Translations under genes and position numbers: made by a program
Notes under the pieces: generated by a model
The model's input: only the letters and a program-made list of their open reading frames with translations
Told to the model about the DNA's origin: nothing
The model's database searches: none
Shown: one piece after another, positions 17,929 through 25,758 of the stretch
Position numbering within the stretch: the first letter of the stretch is position 1
Layout of the letters: each line of letters opens with the position of its first letter
Source of the DNA: Allobosea sp. Root381
GTDB lineage: Bacteria; Pseudomonadota; Alphaproteobacteria; Rhizobiales; Beijerinckiaceae
Assembly: GCF_001429395.1 (NCBI RefSeq)
Contig: NZ_LMJT01000001.1
Location: 586,740 to 650,739, forward strand
DNA length: 64,000 bases
Direction: 5' to 3'

Positions 17929-18507
17929 TCAGGCCTCCGAGCCGTCGAAGGCCGAGGGGCGCTCGAGCACCGAATAGCCCCGGCGGGCATTCTGCCAGGC
18001 GATCTGGATCGAGCGCAGGGTCATCAGGGCGAAGGCGATGAGGACGGCGTTGAAGACGATCGACTTCGGGAGCTCGACCGTCGTCATCATCTCGTCGGGG
18101 ATCAGCGCCGCGTATTTGTGCATGAGCCAGGTGCCGTAGGCGAAGAAGCCGATGCGCAGCAGGTCCACACCAGTCGAGAGCGCGCGCCCGGCGCCATGTG
18201 GCAGATAGCGATAGATGAAGTCGACCTGGATATGCCGCGACATGCGCACGCAGAGCGATGAACCGAGGAAGACCACGACGACCAGCGCATAGATCGCGAT
18301 CTCCTCGGTCCAGGCATAGGAATCGTTCAGCACATAACGGGTGAAGAACTGCAGGATGACGCAGCCGACCATCAGCCAGAAGGCGGCGAGCGTGAACCAG
18401 TCCTCGACTCCATAGACGGAGAGATCGGCTGGCGGCGGCGCCTCGTCGAAGACATGGGCGATCTCGTCGCTGGTGACCTGGGTGTGGATCTCGGGAGCTG
18501 GCGTCAT
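17929..18507 (-). CDS. TRAP transporter small permease (DctQ-type)
   Basis: 192 aa with four predicted membrane helices. The DctQ segment RYVLNDSYAWTEEIAIYALV lies near residue 85, followed by the conserved HIQVDFIY. The N-terminus has an unusually long (~45 residue) acidic cytoplasmic extension. It pairs with the large permease six bases downstream and the binding-protein gene upstream. The gap to the binding-protein gene contains a long palindromic repeat. Confidence 0.92.
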   Translation of the reverse strand: MTPAPEIHTQVTSDEIAHVFDEAPPPADLSVYGVEDWFTLAAFWLMVGCVILQFFTRYVLNDSYAWTEEIAIYALVVVVFLGSSLCVRMSRHIQVDFIYRYLPHGAGRALSTGVDLLRIGFFAYGTWLMHKYAALIPDEMMTTVELPKSIVFNAVLIAFALMTLRSIQIAWQNARRGYSVLERPSAFDGSEA

Positions 18508-18542
18508 GGTCGATCCGTTGTGCTGTCAATCACGGCGATGCC

Positions 18543-18630
18543 GTCATTGCGAGCGGAGCGAAGCAATCCAGGAGGACGTAGAGCGCTGCCGCCCCTGGAT
18601 TGCTTCGTCGCTCACGCTCCTCGCAATGAC
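18543..18630. repeat. Dispersed palindromic repeat (GTCATTGCGAG type) after a TRAP binding-protein gene
   Basis: Outer arms GTCATTGCGAG / CTCGCAATGAC, inner arms AGCAATCCAGG / CCTGGATTGCT. The loop is nearly the reverse complement of the loop at 28915-29002, so the two are the same element in opposite orientation. It starts 19 bp after the binding-protein stop codon, before the permease genes. Confidence 0.85.
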
Positions 18631-18649
18631 GGGGAACGGTCGCTGCGGC

Positions 18650-19636
18650 TCAGGAGCCGGAGCCGTCCTTGATCGCCTGGATGCGTTCCCAGTCGGACTT
18701 GCGGTAGCCGAACTGCTCGAAGGTGACGTTCTTCTGCACATTGGCGAGGAAGTCGGCCTTGTCGATTTCGGTAACGCTCAGGCCGCGGTCCTTGAAAACC
18801 TGTACGAGCTTCACCTCGTCCGCCTGGATCTTCTTGGTCGCACGCTCGGCCGCCTCCTGTGCGACGTCGGTGAAGAGCTTGCGATCCTCGGGCGAGAGCT
18901 TGTCCCAGAGCTGCTTGGCGACAACCGTGTTGAGGTGGTCGACGATGTGGCCGGTCAGGACGATGTGCTTCTGCACCTCGTAGAACTTCTTGGCGTCGAT
19001 GGTGTTGAGCGGGTTCTCCTGGGCCTCGACGGTCCCGTTCTGCAGGGCGAGATAGACCTCGGCGAAGGCGATCGGCGTGGTGTTGGCGCCGCAGGCGCGC
19101 GGCATGGCGAGATAGGCCGGCACGTCGGGCACGCGGATCTTCAGGCCCTTCATGTCGGCGCAGGTCTTGATCGGCTTGTTCGAGGTGGTGTGGCGCGTGC
19201 CGTAATAGGTCACCGAGAGAATCTGATGACCGCTCTTCTCTTGGTAGCCCTTCGCCATCTCCTTGAAGACGTCGCTCTTCACATAGGCGAGGAGATGCTC
19301 CGGCCCGCGGAAGATGAAGGGATAATAGGTTACGCCGATCGGCGCATAGGCGCGCGCGGCGAAGCTCGAGCCCGAGATGATCATGTCGACCGTGCCCAGC
19401 GTCAGGCCCTGGTTGATGTCGGTCTCCTTGCCGAGCTGAGAGGCCGGATAGACCGTGATCTCGTATTTGCCGTTGCTGCGCTTCTTGATCTCCTCCGCCG
19501 CCCAGACCGACTCGGTGTGGAACGGCTCCGAGGTCTCGTAGACATGGGCCCATTTCAGCTTGGTCTGTGCCTGCGCGGGGGCGCCGGCGACGATCAGGCC
19601 CGCGGCCAGCGCGGCAATGGTGAGATAGGTCTTCAT
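18650..19636 (-). CDS. TRAP transporter solute-binding protein (DctP-type)
   Basis: 328 aa. A Sec signal peptide (MKTYLTIAALAAGLIVAGAPAQAQ) directs it to the periplasm. The mature protein begins TKLKWAHVYETSEP and shows the DctP-family segment with the carboxylate-binding Arg, KIRVPDVPAYLAM (about residue 160), then TPIAFAEVYLALQNGTVEAQENP. It delivers an organic acid or related ligand to the DctQM permease. Encoded just after a GntR regulator and separated from dctQ by a palindrome. Confidence 0.93.
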   Translation of the reverse strand: MKTYLTIAALAAGLIVAGAPAQAQTKLKWAHVYETSEPFHTESVWAAEEIKKRSNGKYEITVYPASQLGKETDINQGLTLGTVDMIISGSSFAARAYAPIGVTYYPFIFRGPEHLLAYVKSDVFKEMAKGYQEKSGHQILSVTYYGTRHTTSNKPIKTCADMKGLKIRVPDVPAYLAMPRACGANTTPIAFAEVYLALQNGTVEAQENPLNTIDAKKFYEVQKHIVLTGHIVDHLNTVVAKQLWDKLSPEDRKLFTDVAQEAAERATKKIQADEVKLVQVFKDRGLSVTEIDKADFLANVQKNVTFEQFGYRKSDWERIQAIKDGSGS

Positions 19637-19698
19637 TGCTTTATCCCTCCCTTGGGATCGTTATCTCGGTTGTTCTCGTTTCCAGGCCATATCCCGCG

Positions 19699-20493
19699 TC
19701 AGTTCTTTTCCGTCGGACGGCTCGCGACGCTCTTCCGCCCGTTGTCTGCCCGCCCGTTTGCTCCCCCGCCGCGCCCGGCCATGGCCGGCGGCTCGCCGAA
19801 GCTTTGCGAAAAGCGATCCTGCGACTGCTGCAGGTGATGGCGCATGGCGTCGCGCGCGGCCTCGCCCTGCCCGGCCGCGATCGCGTCCCGGATCGCGCGA
19901 TGCTCGGCCACCGCCGCGCGCCAGGACCCGGCATTCTCGAAATGGCTGGCGAGCTGGCGGAAATACGGGTTGATCCGTTGATCGAAGAGCTGCCCGACGA
20001 AGCGCGACAGCACGGCATTGTCGAGGATCGAGGCGATGGCGACGTGGAAGGAGCGGTCCAGCGCAATCAGTTCGTCGCCGCTCAGGCCCGGCCGCTCCAT
20101 CGCGCGCAGGATGTCTTCGAGCACCGCCAGATCGTGCGGCCCGGCCGCGCTCCCGGCCTCGGCACAGACGGCGCTCTCAACCAGCTCACGCGCCTTGAGC
20201 ACTTCAAACGGCCCTTCCGGTGGCTCGCTTGGCGCCGCAGGCAGGGCCGGCGCGTCCGCAGGCCTGTCGACAACATAGACGCCCGAGCCCATGCGGATGC
20301 GCACGCGCCCCTCGACCTCGAGTGCGATCAGGGCCTCGCGCACGGAGGGGCGGGAGACACCGAGCTTCTCGGCGAGCTCGCGCTCCGGGGGCAGCCGGCC
20401 GCCCGCCGGATACTCGCGCCGCTCGATGAGGTGGCGGAGCTGGTCGGCGATCTGACGATACAGGCGTGGCGACTCGACAGCCTCGAGCGGCAC
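19699..20493 (-). CDS. FadR-type GntR transcriptional regulator (FCD domain)
   Basis: 264 aa from the GTG at 20493, which has GGGAGC upstream; the open frame extends 30 codons further without family-like sequence. An N-terminal winged HTH ([22 protein letters not shown], about residues 30-52, with some joining residues) is followed by an all-helical FCD ligand-binding domain with metal-binding-type Asp/His residues ([11 protein letters not shown]). The C-terminal ~35 residues are Gly/Arg-rich and disordered. It lies 62 bp upstream of the TRAP genes on the same strand and probably controls them in response to the transported ligand. Confidence 0.9.
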   Translation of the reverse strand: MPLEAVESPRLYRQIADQLRHLIERREYPAGGRLPPERELAEKLGVSRPSVREALIALEVEGRVRIRMGSGVYVVDRPADAPALPAAPSEPPEGPFEVLKARELVESAVCAEAGSAAGPHDLAVLEDILRAMERPGLSGDELIALDRSFHVAIASILDNAVLSRFVGQLFDQRINPYFRQLASHFENAGSWRAAVAEHRAIRDAIAAGQGEAARDAMRHHLQQSQDRFSQSFGEPPAMAGRGGGANGRADNGRKSVASRPTEKN

Positions 20494-20552
20494 GGCTTGC
20501 TCCCGGTTTTCCGTCCCAGGCCCCCGGTGCTCGAGAGCTCGCTTTGGCCATG

Positions 20553-20563
20553 TGGTCAGGCCA
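20553..20563. promoter_or_regulatory. Possible GntR/FCD operator upstream of the regulator gene
   Basis: TGGTCAGGCCA differs by one base from the FadR-type TGGTC-N-GACCA half-site pair. It lies 60 bp before the regulator start, as expected for autoregulation. Assignment is tentative. Confidence 0.4.
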
Positions 20564-20632
20564 ATTGCGACAAAACGAAGCACCTCGGCGACGGGCTGTC
20601 AATCCACTTGTCGTTGGGGAAGGCCGGCCAGA

Positions 20633-20678
20633 GCATCGGCCCGAAAAGTGGGATGCGGTTTTCGGGAAAAGTCGATGC
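20633..20678. repeat. Alphaproteobacterial palindromic repeat (GCATCGGCCCGAAAAGTG type)
   Basis: Starts GCATCGGCCCGAAAAGTG, ends TTTTCGGGAAAAGTCGATGC, and folds end to end. This element is widely seen between genes in Rhizobiales. Here it sits just before the end of the ABC ATPase gene, between two minus-strand units. Confidence 0.75.
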
Positions 20679-20683
20679 CAGAT

Positions 20684-21463
20684 CTACTGCCCGCTCGCCA
20701 TCACCTCGGCGCGGATCTCCTCGACGAGGCGCTCCTTCAGCGCCACGAATTCAGGGCTGGTCTTGATCGTGTAGGGGCGCGGATGCGGCAGATCGACCGC
20801 GATATCGGCCTTGATCCGGCCGGGACGTGCGCTCATCACCACGACGCGCGAGCCGACGAAGATCGCCTCCTCGATGTCGTGGGTGACGAAGAGCACCGTC
20901 TTCTGGTCGCGCTCCCAGATGCCGAGCAGCATCTCCTGCATCAGCGCGCGGGTCTGGTTGTCGAGGGCGCCGAAGGGTTCGTCGAGCAGCAGGATCTTGG
21001 GGTCGTTCGCCAGCGCGCGAGCGATGGCGGTGCGCTGCTGCATGCCGCCCGAGAGCTGCCTCGGGAAATGGTCGACGAAGCTCGACAGCCCGACCCGATC
21101 GGCCCAGCTGCGGGCGATGTCGAGCCGTTCGCGCTCGACCACGCCCTTCTCGCGCAGGCCGAAGGCGATGTTCTGTGCCACCGTCAGCCAGGGAAACAGC
21201 GTATAGCTCTGGAAGACGAAGCCCCGATCCGCACCCGGCCCCGACACGGCGGAGCCATCGAGCAGGATGCGGCCCTCGCTCGCCGTCTCAAGCCCGCCGA
21301 TGATGCGCAGCAGGGTCGACTTCCCGCAGCCGGAAGGGCCGAGGATGGTGATGAAGTCGTTGTCGCCAACATTCAGCGCGGTCGGCATCAGGGCGCGGGT
21401 CGGCTGGCCACCACGCTGCGCGGGAAAGACTTTCCCGACGTTCTCGATCAGCAGCTTGCTCAC
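20684..21463 (-). CDS. ABC transporter ATP-binding protein, nitrate/sulfonate/taurine type
   Basis: 259 aa. Start GTG at 21463 overlaps the permease stop by four bases (GTGA). Walker A GPSGCGKST (about residue 42), Q-loop FVFQSYTLFPW, signature LSGGMQQR (about residue 140) and Walker B ILLLDEPFGALD are all intact. It energises import through the SsuC/TauC-type permease encoded upstream. The gene order on the minus strand is binding protein, DNA glycosylase, permease, ATPase. Confidence 0.93.
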   Translation of the reverse strand: MSKLLIENVGKVFPAQRGGQPTRALMPTALNVGDNDFITILGPSGCGKSTLLRIIGGLETASEGRILLDGSAVSGPGADRGFVFQSYTLFPWLTVAQNIAFGLREKGVVERERLDIARSWADRVGLSSFVDHFPRQLSGGMQQRTAIARALANDPKILLLDEPFGALDNQTRALMQEMLLGIWERDQKTVLFVTHDIEEAIFVGSRVVVMSARPGRIKADIAVDLPHPRPYTIKTSPEFVALKERLVEEIRAEVMASGQ

Positions 21464-22233
21464 AGCCTGGCCCACGGAAACAGGCGCTGGTTGACCGCCT
21501 TGAAGAGGAAATCGGAAATCAGCCCGATCAGGCCGATGACGATGATGCCGAAGATGATCTGGCCGGTATTCAGCAGCGCCTGGCTGTCGGTGATCATGTG
21601 GCCGATGCCCGACGACGAGCCGATCAGCTCGGCGACGATGACATAGGTCCAGGCCCAGCCGAGCACGAGGCGGAATATCTCGGCGATATCCGGGGCGGCA
21701 TTGGGCAGCAATACCCGGCGCACGACCGAGGTGTCGGTCGCGCCCAGCGTATAAGCCGCATCGACAAGATCGCGCCGGATAGATCCGACGGCGACCGCGA
21801 TCATCAGGATGAGCTGGAAGACAGAGCCGATGAAGATGACGAGCAGCTTCTGCGCCTCGCCGATACCGGCCCAGAGGATCAGCAGCGGGATGAAGGCGGA
21901 GGCCGGCAGATAGCGAGCGAAGGAAACGAAGGGCTCGAGGAAGGCCTCGACCGGCTTGTAGGCGCCCATCATGATACCGAGCGGCAGTGCGACGATTACC
22001 GCCAGGACGAAGCCACCGACGACGCGCCAGACCGTCATCATGATGTCGAAGGCGAAGCCGTATCGCCCCAGCAGGTTGTAGCCCTCGCCGACCATGGTCA
22101 GTGGATCGGCCAGGAACAGCTTCTGGACATAGCCGCCGAAGGTCGCGACCGACCAGAGCGCGACGAACAGCACGAAGAAGGCGATACCGTAGGCGATCCG
22201 CGACGGCGCGGAGATGGGCTGAAGTGGTTTCAT
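21460..22233 (-). CDS. ABC transporter permease, nitrate/sulfonate/taurine type
   Basis: 257 aa with six predicted membrane helices. The BPD_transp_1 EAA-type loop lies near residues 160-185 (AAYTLGATDTSVVRRVLLP). The ATG at 22233 overlaps the stop of the Mug-like glycosylase gene by four bases (ATGA), and its own stop overlaps the ATPase start. Three genes are therefore translationally coupled in a row. Ligand unknown. Confidence 0.93.
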   Translation of the reverse strand: MKPLQPISAPSRIAYGIAFFVLFVALWSVATFGGYVQKLFLADPLTMVGEGYNLLGRYGFAFDIMMTVWRVVGGFVLAVIVALPLGIMMGAYKPVEAFLEPFVSFARYLPASAFIPLLILWAGIGEAQKLLVIFIGSVFQLILMIAVAVGSIRRDLVDAAYTLGATDTSVVRRVLLPNAAPDIAEIFRLVLGWAWTYVIVAELIGSSSGIGHMITDSQALLNTGQIIFGIIVIGLIGLISDFLFKAVNQRLFPWARL

Positions 22234-22742
22234 CGCGTTTCGCCGCGCGCCAGATGGGCCGCGAGCTCTCTCCAGGGTTCGATTGACCAGAAGCCGCTGG
22301 CCGCGCCGGATGTCGAGGGCAGGACGAAGATGTCAGAGGCCGCCAGCCGTGACGGCTGGAGACCGTAGCTCGGCCCGGGGCCAAGGATCGCTTGAGCGGC
22401 GCGCTTGCCGTTGAAGGCGATGATGCGCGGTCGGCTGGCCACCATCCGCGCCGTGAAACCCTCGCAGTCGAAATGGACGCTGCGAAGGGCAGTGTCCGGC
22501 CCCGAGGTGAGCTTGGCGACATCGGTGAGCCCGATGCCATAGGCCGGCAGCGTCTGGAAGGATTCGGGCGCCAAGCGTTCCGGCGTCAGCCCGATATCGT
22601 GCAGCGTCTTCCAGAACTTGTTGCCGGGCCCGGCATAATAGACCCTTCGCCGGGCGGAGGCCGCGCCGGCCTGCGTCCCGCAGAACACGACGCGCAGTCC
22701 GGGAACGAGGATGTCGGGGAGGATGGGCTGCTCCGGCGTCAT
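22230..22742 (-). CDS. Mug-like mismatch-specific uracil/thymine-DNA glycosylase
   Basis: 170 aa from the ATG at 22742; seven more codons are open upstream but lie in a repeat. The protein aligns with the family 2 UDG fold: VVFCGTQAG near residue 22, YYAGPGNKFWKTL near 37, and a late STSGAASGFW segment. In E. coli Mug the corresponding motifs are GINPG and NPSGLSR, so the catalytic Asn position reads Gln and NPS reads STS. It would remove mismatched bases from DNA. It is oddly placed between the binding-protein and permease genes of an ABC importer and is coupled to the permease. Confidence 0.8.
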   Translation of the reverse strand: MTPEQPILPDILVPGLRVVFCGTQAGAASARRRVYYAGPGNKFWKTLHDIGLTPERLAPESFQTLPAYGIGLTDVAKLTSGPDTALRSVHFDCEGFTARMVASRPRIIAFNGKRAAQAILGPGPSYGLQPSRLAASDIFVLPSTSGAASGFWSIEPWRELAAHLARGETR

Positions 22743-22828
22743 GGTCGGGCTTGTCCCGGCCATCCACGTCTTCCTTCGTCGAAGGCGGTGTTCAAGACGT
22801 GGATGCTCGCCACAAGGGCGAGCATGAC
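22739..22828. repeat. Dispersed palindromic repeat after the ABC binding-protein gene
   Basis: Starts GTCATGGTCGGGCTTGTCCC and ends GGGCGAGCATGAC. Inner arms CATCCACGTCTT / AAGACGTGGATG. It starts 22 bp after the binding-protein stop codon and ends at the glycosylase start. Outer ends GTCAT/ATGAC match the other families. Confidence 0.75.
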
Positions 22829-22850
22829 GAAAGCAGCCTGGGCCACTGCC

Positions 22851-23816
22851 TCACTTGCCGGCTACGTATTTCGTCTCGACCAGCGAGGCGATGTCCGGCT
22901 TCGTCTTGATCAGGCCGATCTCGAGCAGCAGATCGGCGGCCTTGGCGGTGAACTCCTGCCACTCGCCCGAGAAGAACTTCTTGTTCCCCTCCGCATCCGC
23001 CCAGCGCAGGAAGCCGGCCGACTTGCCGAACTGCTCGGCGGTCTGCTTCACGTCGGCGCCCATGATGCCATAGGCCTTGGCCTGGTCGGCCTTGATCATG
23101 TCGAGCGCCTCGAAATAGCTCTTGGTCAGCGCGGCAGCAGCCTGATCGTTGGCGGCGAGGAAGGCCGGGGTGCAGCCGAGCGTGTCCATCACCATCGGAT
23201 AGTCGAGGGTGGTGGCGATGATCTTGCCCGCCTCGGGCTTCTCGCGCACGGCCGAGAGATAAGGCTCATAGGTCATCGCCGCGTCGTTCTGGCCGGCGAT
23301 GAAGGCCTGTGCGGCCGGGCCGGGCTCCATGTTGACCACCGTCACGTCCTTCACGGACATGCCGTTCTCCTTGAGGAACCAGGCGAGCGCGAAATAGGGC
23401 GAGGTGCCGGGCGCCGACGCCGCGACCGTCTTGCCCTTGAGGTCCTTGATCGAGCCGGTGGCGCTGCGCACCGCCATGCCGTCGGCGCCATAGCTCTTGT
23501 CGAGCTGGAAGATCTGCTTGGTCTTCACGCCGGCTGCGTCCCACACGATCCAGGTCTCGACCGTGGTGGCGGCGCACTGGATGGCGCCGGATGCGATGGC
23601 GAGGTGGCGATCCTTCTGCGGGATCTTCTGGATCGTGACGTCGAGGCCGTTCTTCGCGAAGATGCCGGCCTCCTTGGCTAGCGTCAGTGGCGCGAAGCCG
23701 GTCCAGCCGGAGATGCCGATATTGACCTTGGTCTGCGCCTGCGCGGCGCCGGCAGCGAGCGCCGCCGCGAGACCGAGGCCCGCCATCGTTCCGAAACGCT
23801 TCAAAGCTGTGATCAC
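22851..23816 (-). CDS. ABC transporter substrate-binding protein (NMT1/SsuA-like)
   Basis: 321 aa from the GTG at 23816, which follows AGGGGAAC; the longer frame to 23879 has no family sequence. A Sec signal ends at AAGAAQAQ. The mature part begins TKVNIGISGWTGFAPLTLAKE, typical of nitrate/sulfonate/taurine binding proteins, and ends with VAGK. It should capture a small anionic or heterocyclic ligand in the periplasm for the downstream permease and ATPase. The gene diverges from a ThDP-dependent enzyme, a possible clue to the ligand. Confidence 0.9.
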   Translation of the reverse strand: MITALKRFGTMAGLGLAAALAAGAAQAQTKVNIGISGWTGFAPLTLAKEAGIFAKNGLDVTIQKIPQKDRHLAIASGAIQCAATTVETWIVWDAAGVKTKQIFQLDKSYGADGMAVRSATGSIKDLKGKTVAASAPGTSPYFALAWFLKENGMSVKDVTVVNMEPGPAAQAFIAGQNDAAMTYEPYLSAVREKPEAGKIIATTLDYPMVMDTLGCTPAFLAANDQAAAALTKSYFEALDMIKADQAKAYGIMGADVKQTAEQFGKSAGFLRWADAEGNKKFFSGEWQEFTAKAADLLLEIGLIKTKPDIASLVETKYVAGK

Positions 23817-24043
23817 GGCACTGTTCCCCTGCAACTGCTGTCCGGCATGGCACGGACGCGCTCTGCCATCCGAATGCAACCTTCGTTCCAGCCGAGGTTA
23901 AATGCATAGGCAAACCGGTCAAGCCGGTGATCACCGCCACGCGGGTCAGCGATGACATTCTCTTGTTTGACAGTCGCGAGAACATCCTCTCCCTTGAGCC
24001 CGCTTCGAACGACCCGCCTCTTCTTCGCCCAGGAATCCTCAGA

Positions 24044-25600
24044 ATGAACGGTGCCGACCTGCTCTGCGACACGCTGCTCGCCAACAGCGTGGATGTCTGC
24101 TTCGCCAACCCCGGCACCTCCGAGATGCATTTCGTCGCCGCGCTCGACCGCAAGCCGCAGATGCGCTGCGTGCTCGGGTTGTTCGAGGGCGTGGTGACGG
24201 GCGCGGCCGACGGCTATGCCCGCATGGCCGACAAGCCGGCCGCGACCCTGCTGCATTGCGGCCCCGGCATGGCGAATGCGCTCGCCAACATGCACAATGC
24301 GAGGCGCGCCTGGACGCCGATGATCAACGTCGTCGGTGACCATGCGACCTACCATCTCGTCCATGATGCGCCGCTGACCAGCGACATCGAGAGCCTCGCC
24401 CGGCCGATGTCGCATTTCGTGCGGCGGATCACGAGCCCGCAGGATGTAGGCCCCGCCATCGGCGAGGCCTATGCCGCCTCGCTCTCCCTGCCCGGCGTCA
24501 CCACAGTGATCCTGCCGGCGGATTGCGCCTGGGGCTCGGTCGAGCCCACCGAGCCGAAGGCGACGCCGGTGCCGGCGCTGAAGACGGTCGCCGCCACGAA
24601 GCTCTCCGAGGTCGCCGCCGGCCTGCGCAAGCATGGAAAGCGTGCCGCCCTGATGATGTCGGGCCTCGCCCTGCGCGAGAAGACGATGGAGATGGCCGCA
24701 CGTATCGGCACTGCTACCGGCGCGCAGGTCTTCGGGCAGATGTCCAACGGGCGCGTCCAGCGCGGCGCCGGCCGCGTCGCGCTGCCGAAGGTGTTCTACC
24801 CCGTCGACATGGCGCTGAAGCAGCTCGAGGACATCGACTATCTCGTGCTGGTCGGCGCACAGGTCCCGGTCGGCTTCTTCGCCTATCCCGGGAAGCCCGG
24901 CCGGTTGATCCATGACGGCTGCGAGGTCGCGACGCTGGCTATCCCCGGCGACGACCTGCCGGGCACCATCGCGGCGCTGGCCGAGGAGATGGGTGCGAGC
25001 AAGGAGAAGCCCGCTTATATCGCGGCGCCGCGCGGCGAGATGCCCGGCCTGCCGACGGGTGCGCTCGACGCCGACAAGGTCTGCGCCATCGTCTCCAGCC
25101 TGCTGCCGGAAAACTGCATTATCGCCGACGAGTCGGTCTCGTCGGGCCGAACCTTCTATGCCGACTGCCACAGCGCGCCGCAGCACGATTACATCCAGCT
25201 CACCGGCGGCGCGATCGGCGAAGGCATTCCGCTCGCCATCGGTGCGGCGGTGGCATGCCCCGACCGCAAGGTCATCGGCATGCAGGCCGACGGCTCGGGC
25301 ATGTATACGGTCCAGGGCCTGTGGACGCAGGCGCGCGAGAACCTAGACATCGTCACCGTGGTCTTCGCCAACCGGACCTACCAGATCCTGCATGGCGAGA
25401 TGCGCGCCGTCGGCGTCAACGATTTCGGCAAGAACGCCACGATGATGCTGAACATCGACCAGCCGGCGCTCGACTGGGTCTCGATGGCGCGCGGAATGGG
25501 CGTCGAGGCGGGTCGCGCCACGACGGCCGAGGAATTCACCAAGCTCTTCAAGGCCGCGCTCGGCCGGAAGGGCCCGTTCCTGATCGAGGCGGTGATCTGA
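24044..25600 (+). CDS. Thiamine diphosphate-dependent enzyme, acetolactate synthase-like
   Basis: 518 aa from the ATG at 24044 (AGGAATCC upstream); 39 further open codons are not family-like. The PYR domain has the catalytic Glu in LFEGVVTGAADGYARM (about residue 50). The central domain is the transhydrogenase-like fold. The PP domain carries the ThDP motif QADGSGMYTVQGLW...NRTYQIL (about 405-440). Such single-subunit enzymes act on 2-oxo acids (carboligation or decarboxylation); there is no ilvN nearby, so it is unlikely to be the valine pathway enzyme. Divergent from the ABC binding protein. Confidence 0.87.
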   Translation: MNGADLLCDTLLANSVDVCFANPGTSEMHFVAALDRKPQMRCVLGLFEGVVTGAADGYARMADKPAATLLHCGPGMANALANMHNARRAWTPMINVVGDHATYHLVHDAPLTSDIESLARPMSHFVRRITSPQDVGPAIGEAYAASLSLPGVTTVILPADCAWGSVEPTEPKATPVPALKTVAATKLSEVAAGLRKHGKRAALMMSGLALREKTMEMAARIGTATGAQVFGQMSNGRVQRGAGRVALPKVFYPVDMALKQLEDIDYLVLVGAQVPVGFFAYPGKPGRLIHDGCEVATLAIPGDDLPGTIAALAEEMGASKEKPAYIAAPRGEMPGLPTGALDADKVCAIVSSLLPENCIIADESVSSGRTFYADCHSAPQHDYIQLTGGAIGEGIPLAIGAAVACPDRKVIGMQADGSGMYTVQGLWTQARENLDIVTVVFANRTYQILHGEMRAVGVNDFGKNATMMLNIDQPALDWVSMARGMGVEAGRATTAEEFTKLFKAALGRKGPFLIEAVI

Positions 25601-25605
25601 TCTCT

Positions 25606-25750
25606 TCCTTCTCCCATTGGGGGGAAGATGCACGGCGAAGCCGTGACGGATGAGGGCGCAACCGTAATCCGAAACAAGAAAGGGCCGCATCCGCGGCCCT
25701 TTCCTCATCCGTCTGCTGCGCAGACACTTTCTCTCCCGAGGGGAGAAGGA
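25606..25750. repeat. Intergenic repeat with embedded terminator
   Basis: CTTCTCCCATTGGGGGGAAG at the left and TCTCCCGAGGGGAGAAG at the right flank imperfectly matched GGATGAG/CTCATCC segments around the hairpin at 25679-25702. It lies between convergent genes. Confidence 0.55.
25679..25702. terminator. Bidirectional hairpin terminator
   Basis: Perfect arms AAAGGGCCGC / GCGGCCCTTT with an ATCC loop. It lies between the convergent ThDP enzyme and deacetylase-family genes, with T-rich bases on the minus side. Confidence 0.8.
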
Positions 25751-25758
25751 AGTCGCCG

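Noticed and set aside
16490..18529. 679-codon minus frame overlapping the TRAP permease genes
   Set aside because: Arg/His/Asp-rich shadow of dctQM, which are in the correct frames with membrane segments and motifs.
23927..24043. 39-residue N-terminal extension of the ThDP enzyme
   Set aside because: Not family-like; the PYR domain begins directly at the ATG at 24044 as in relatives.
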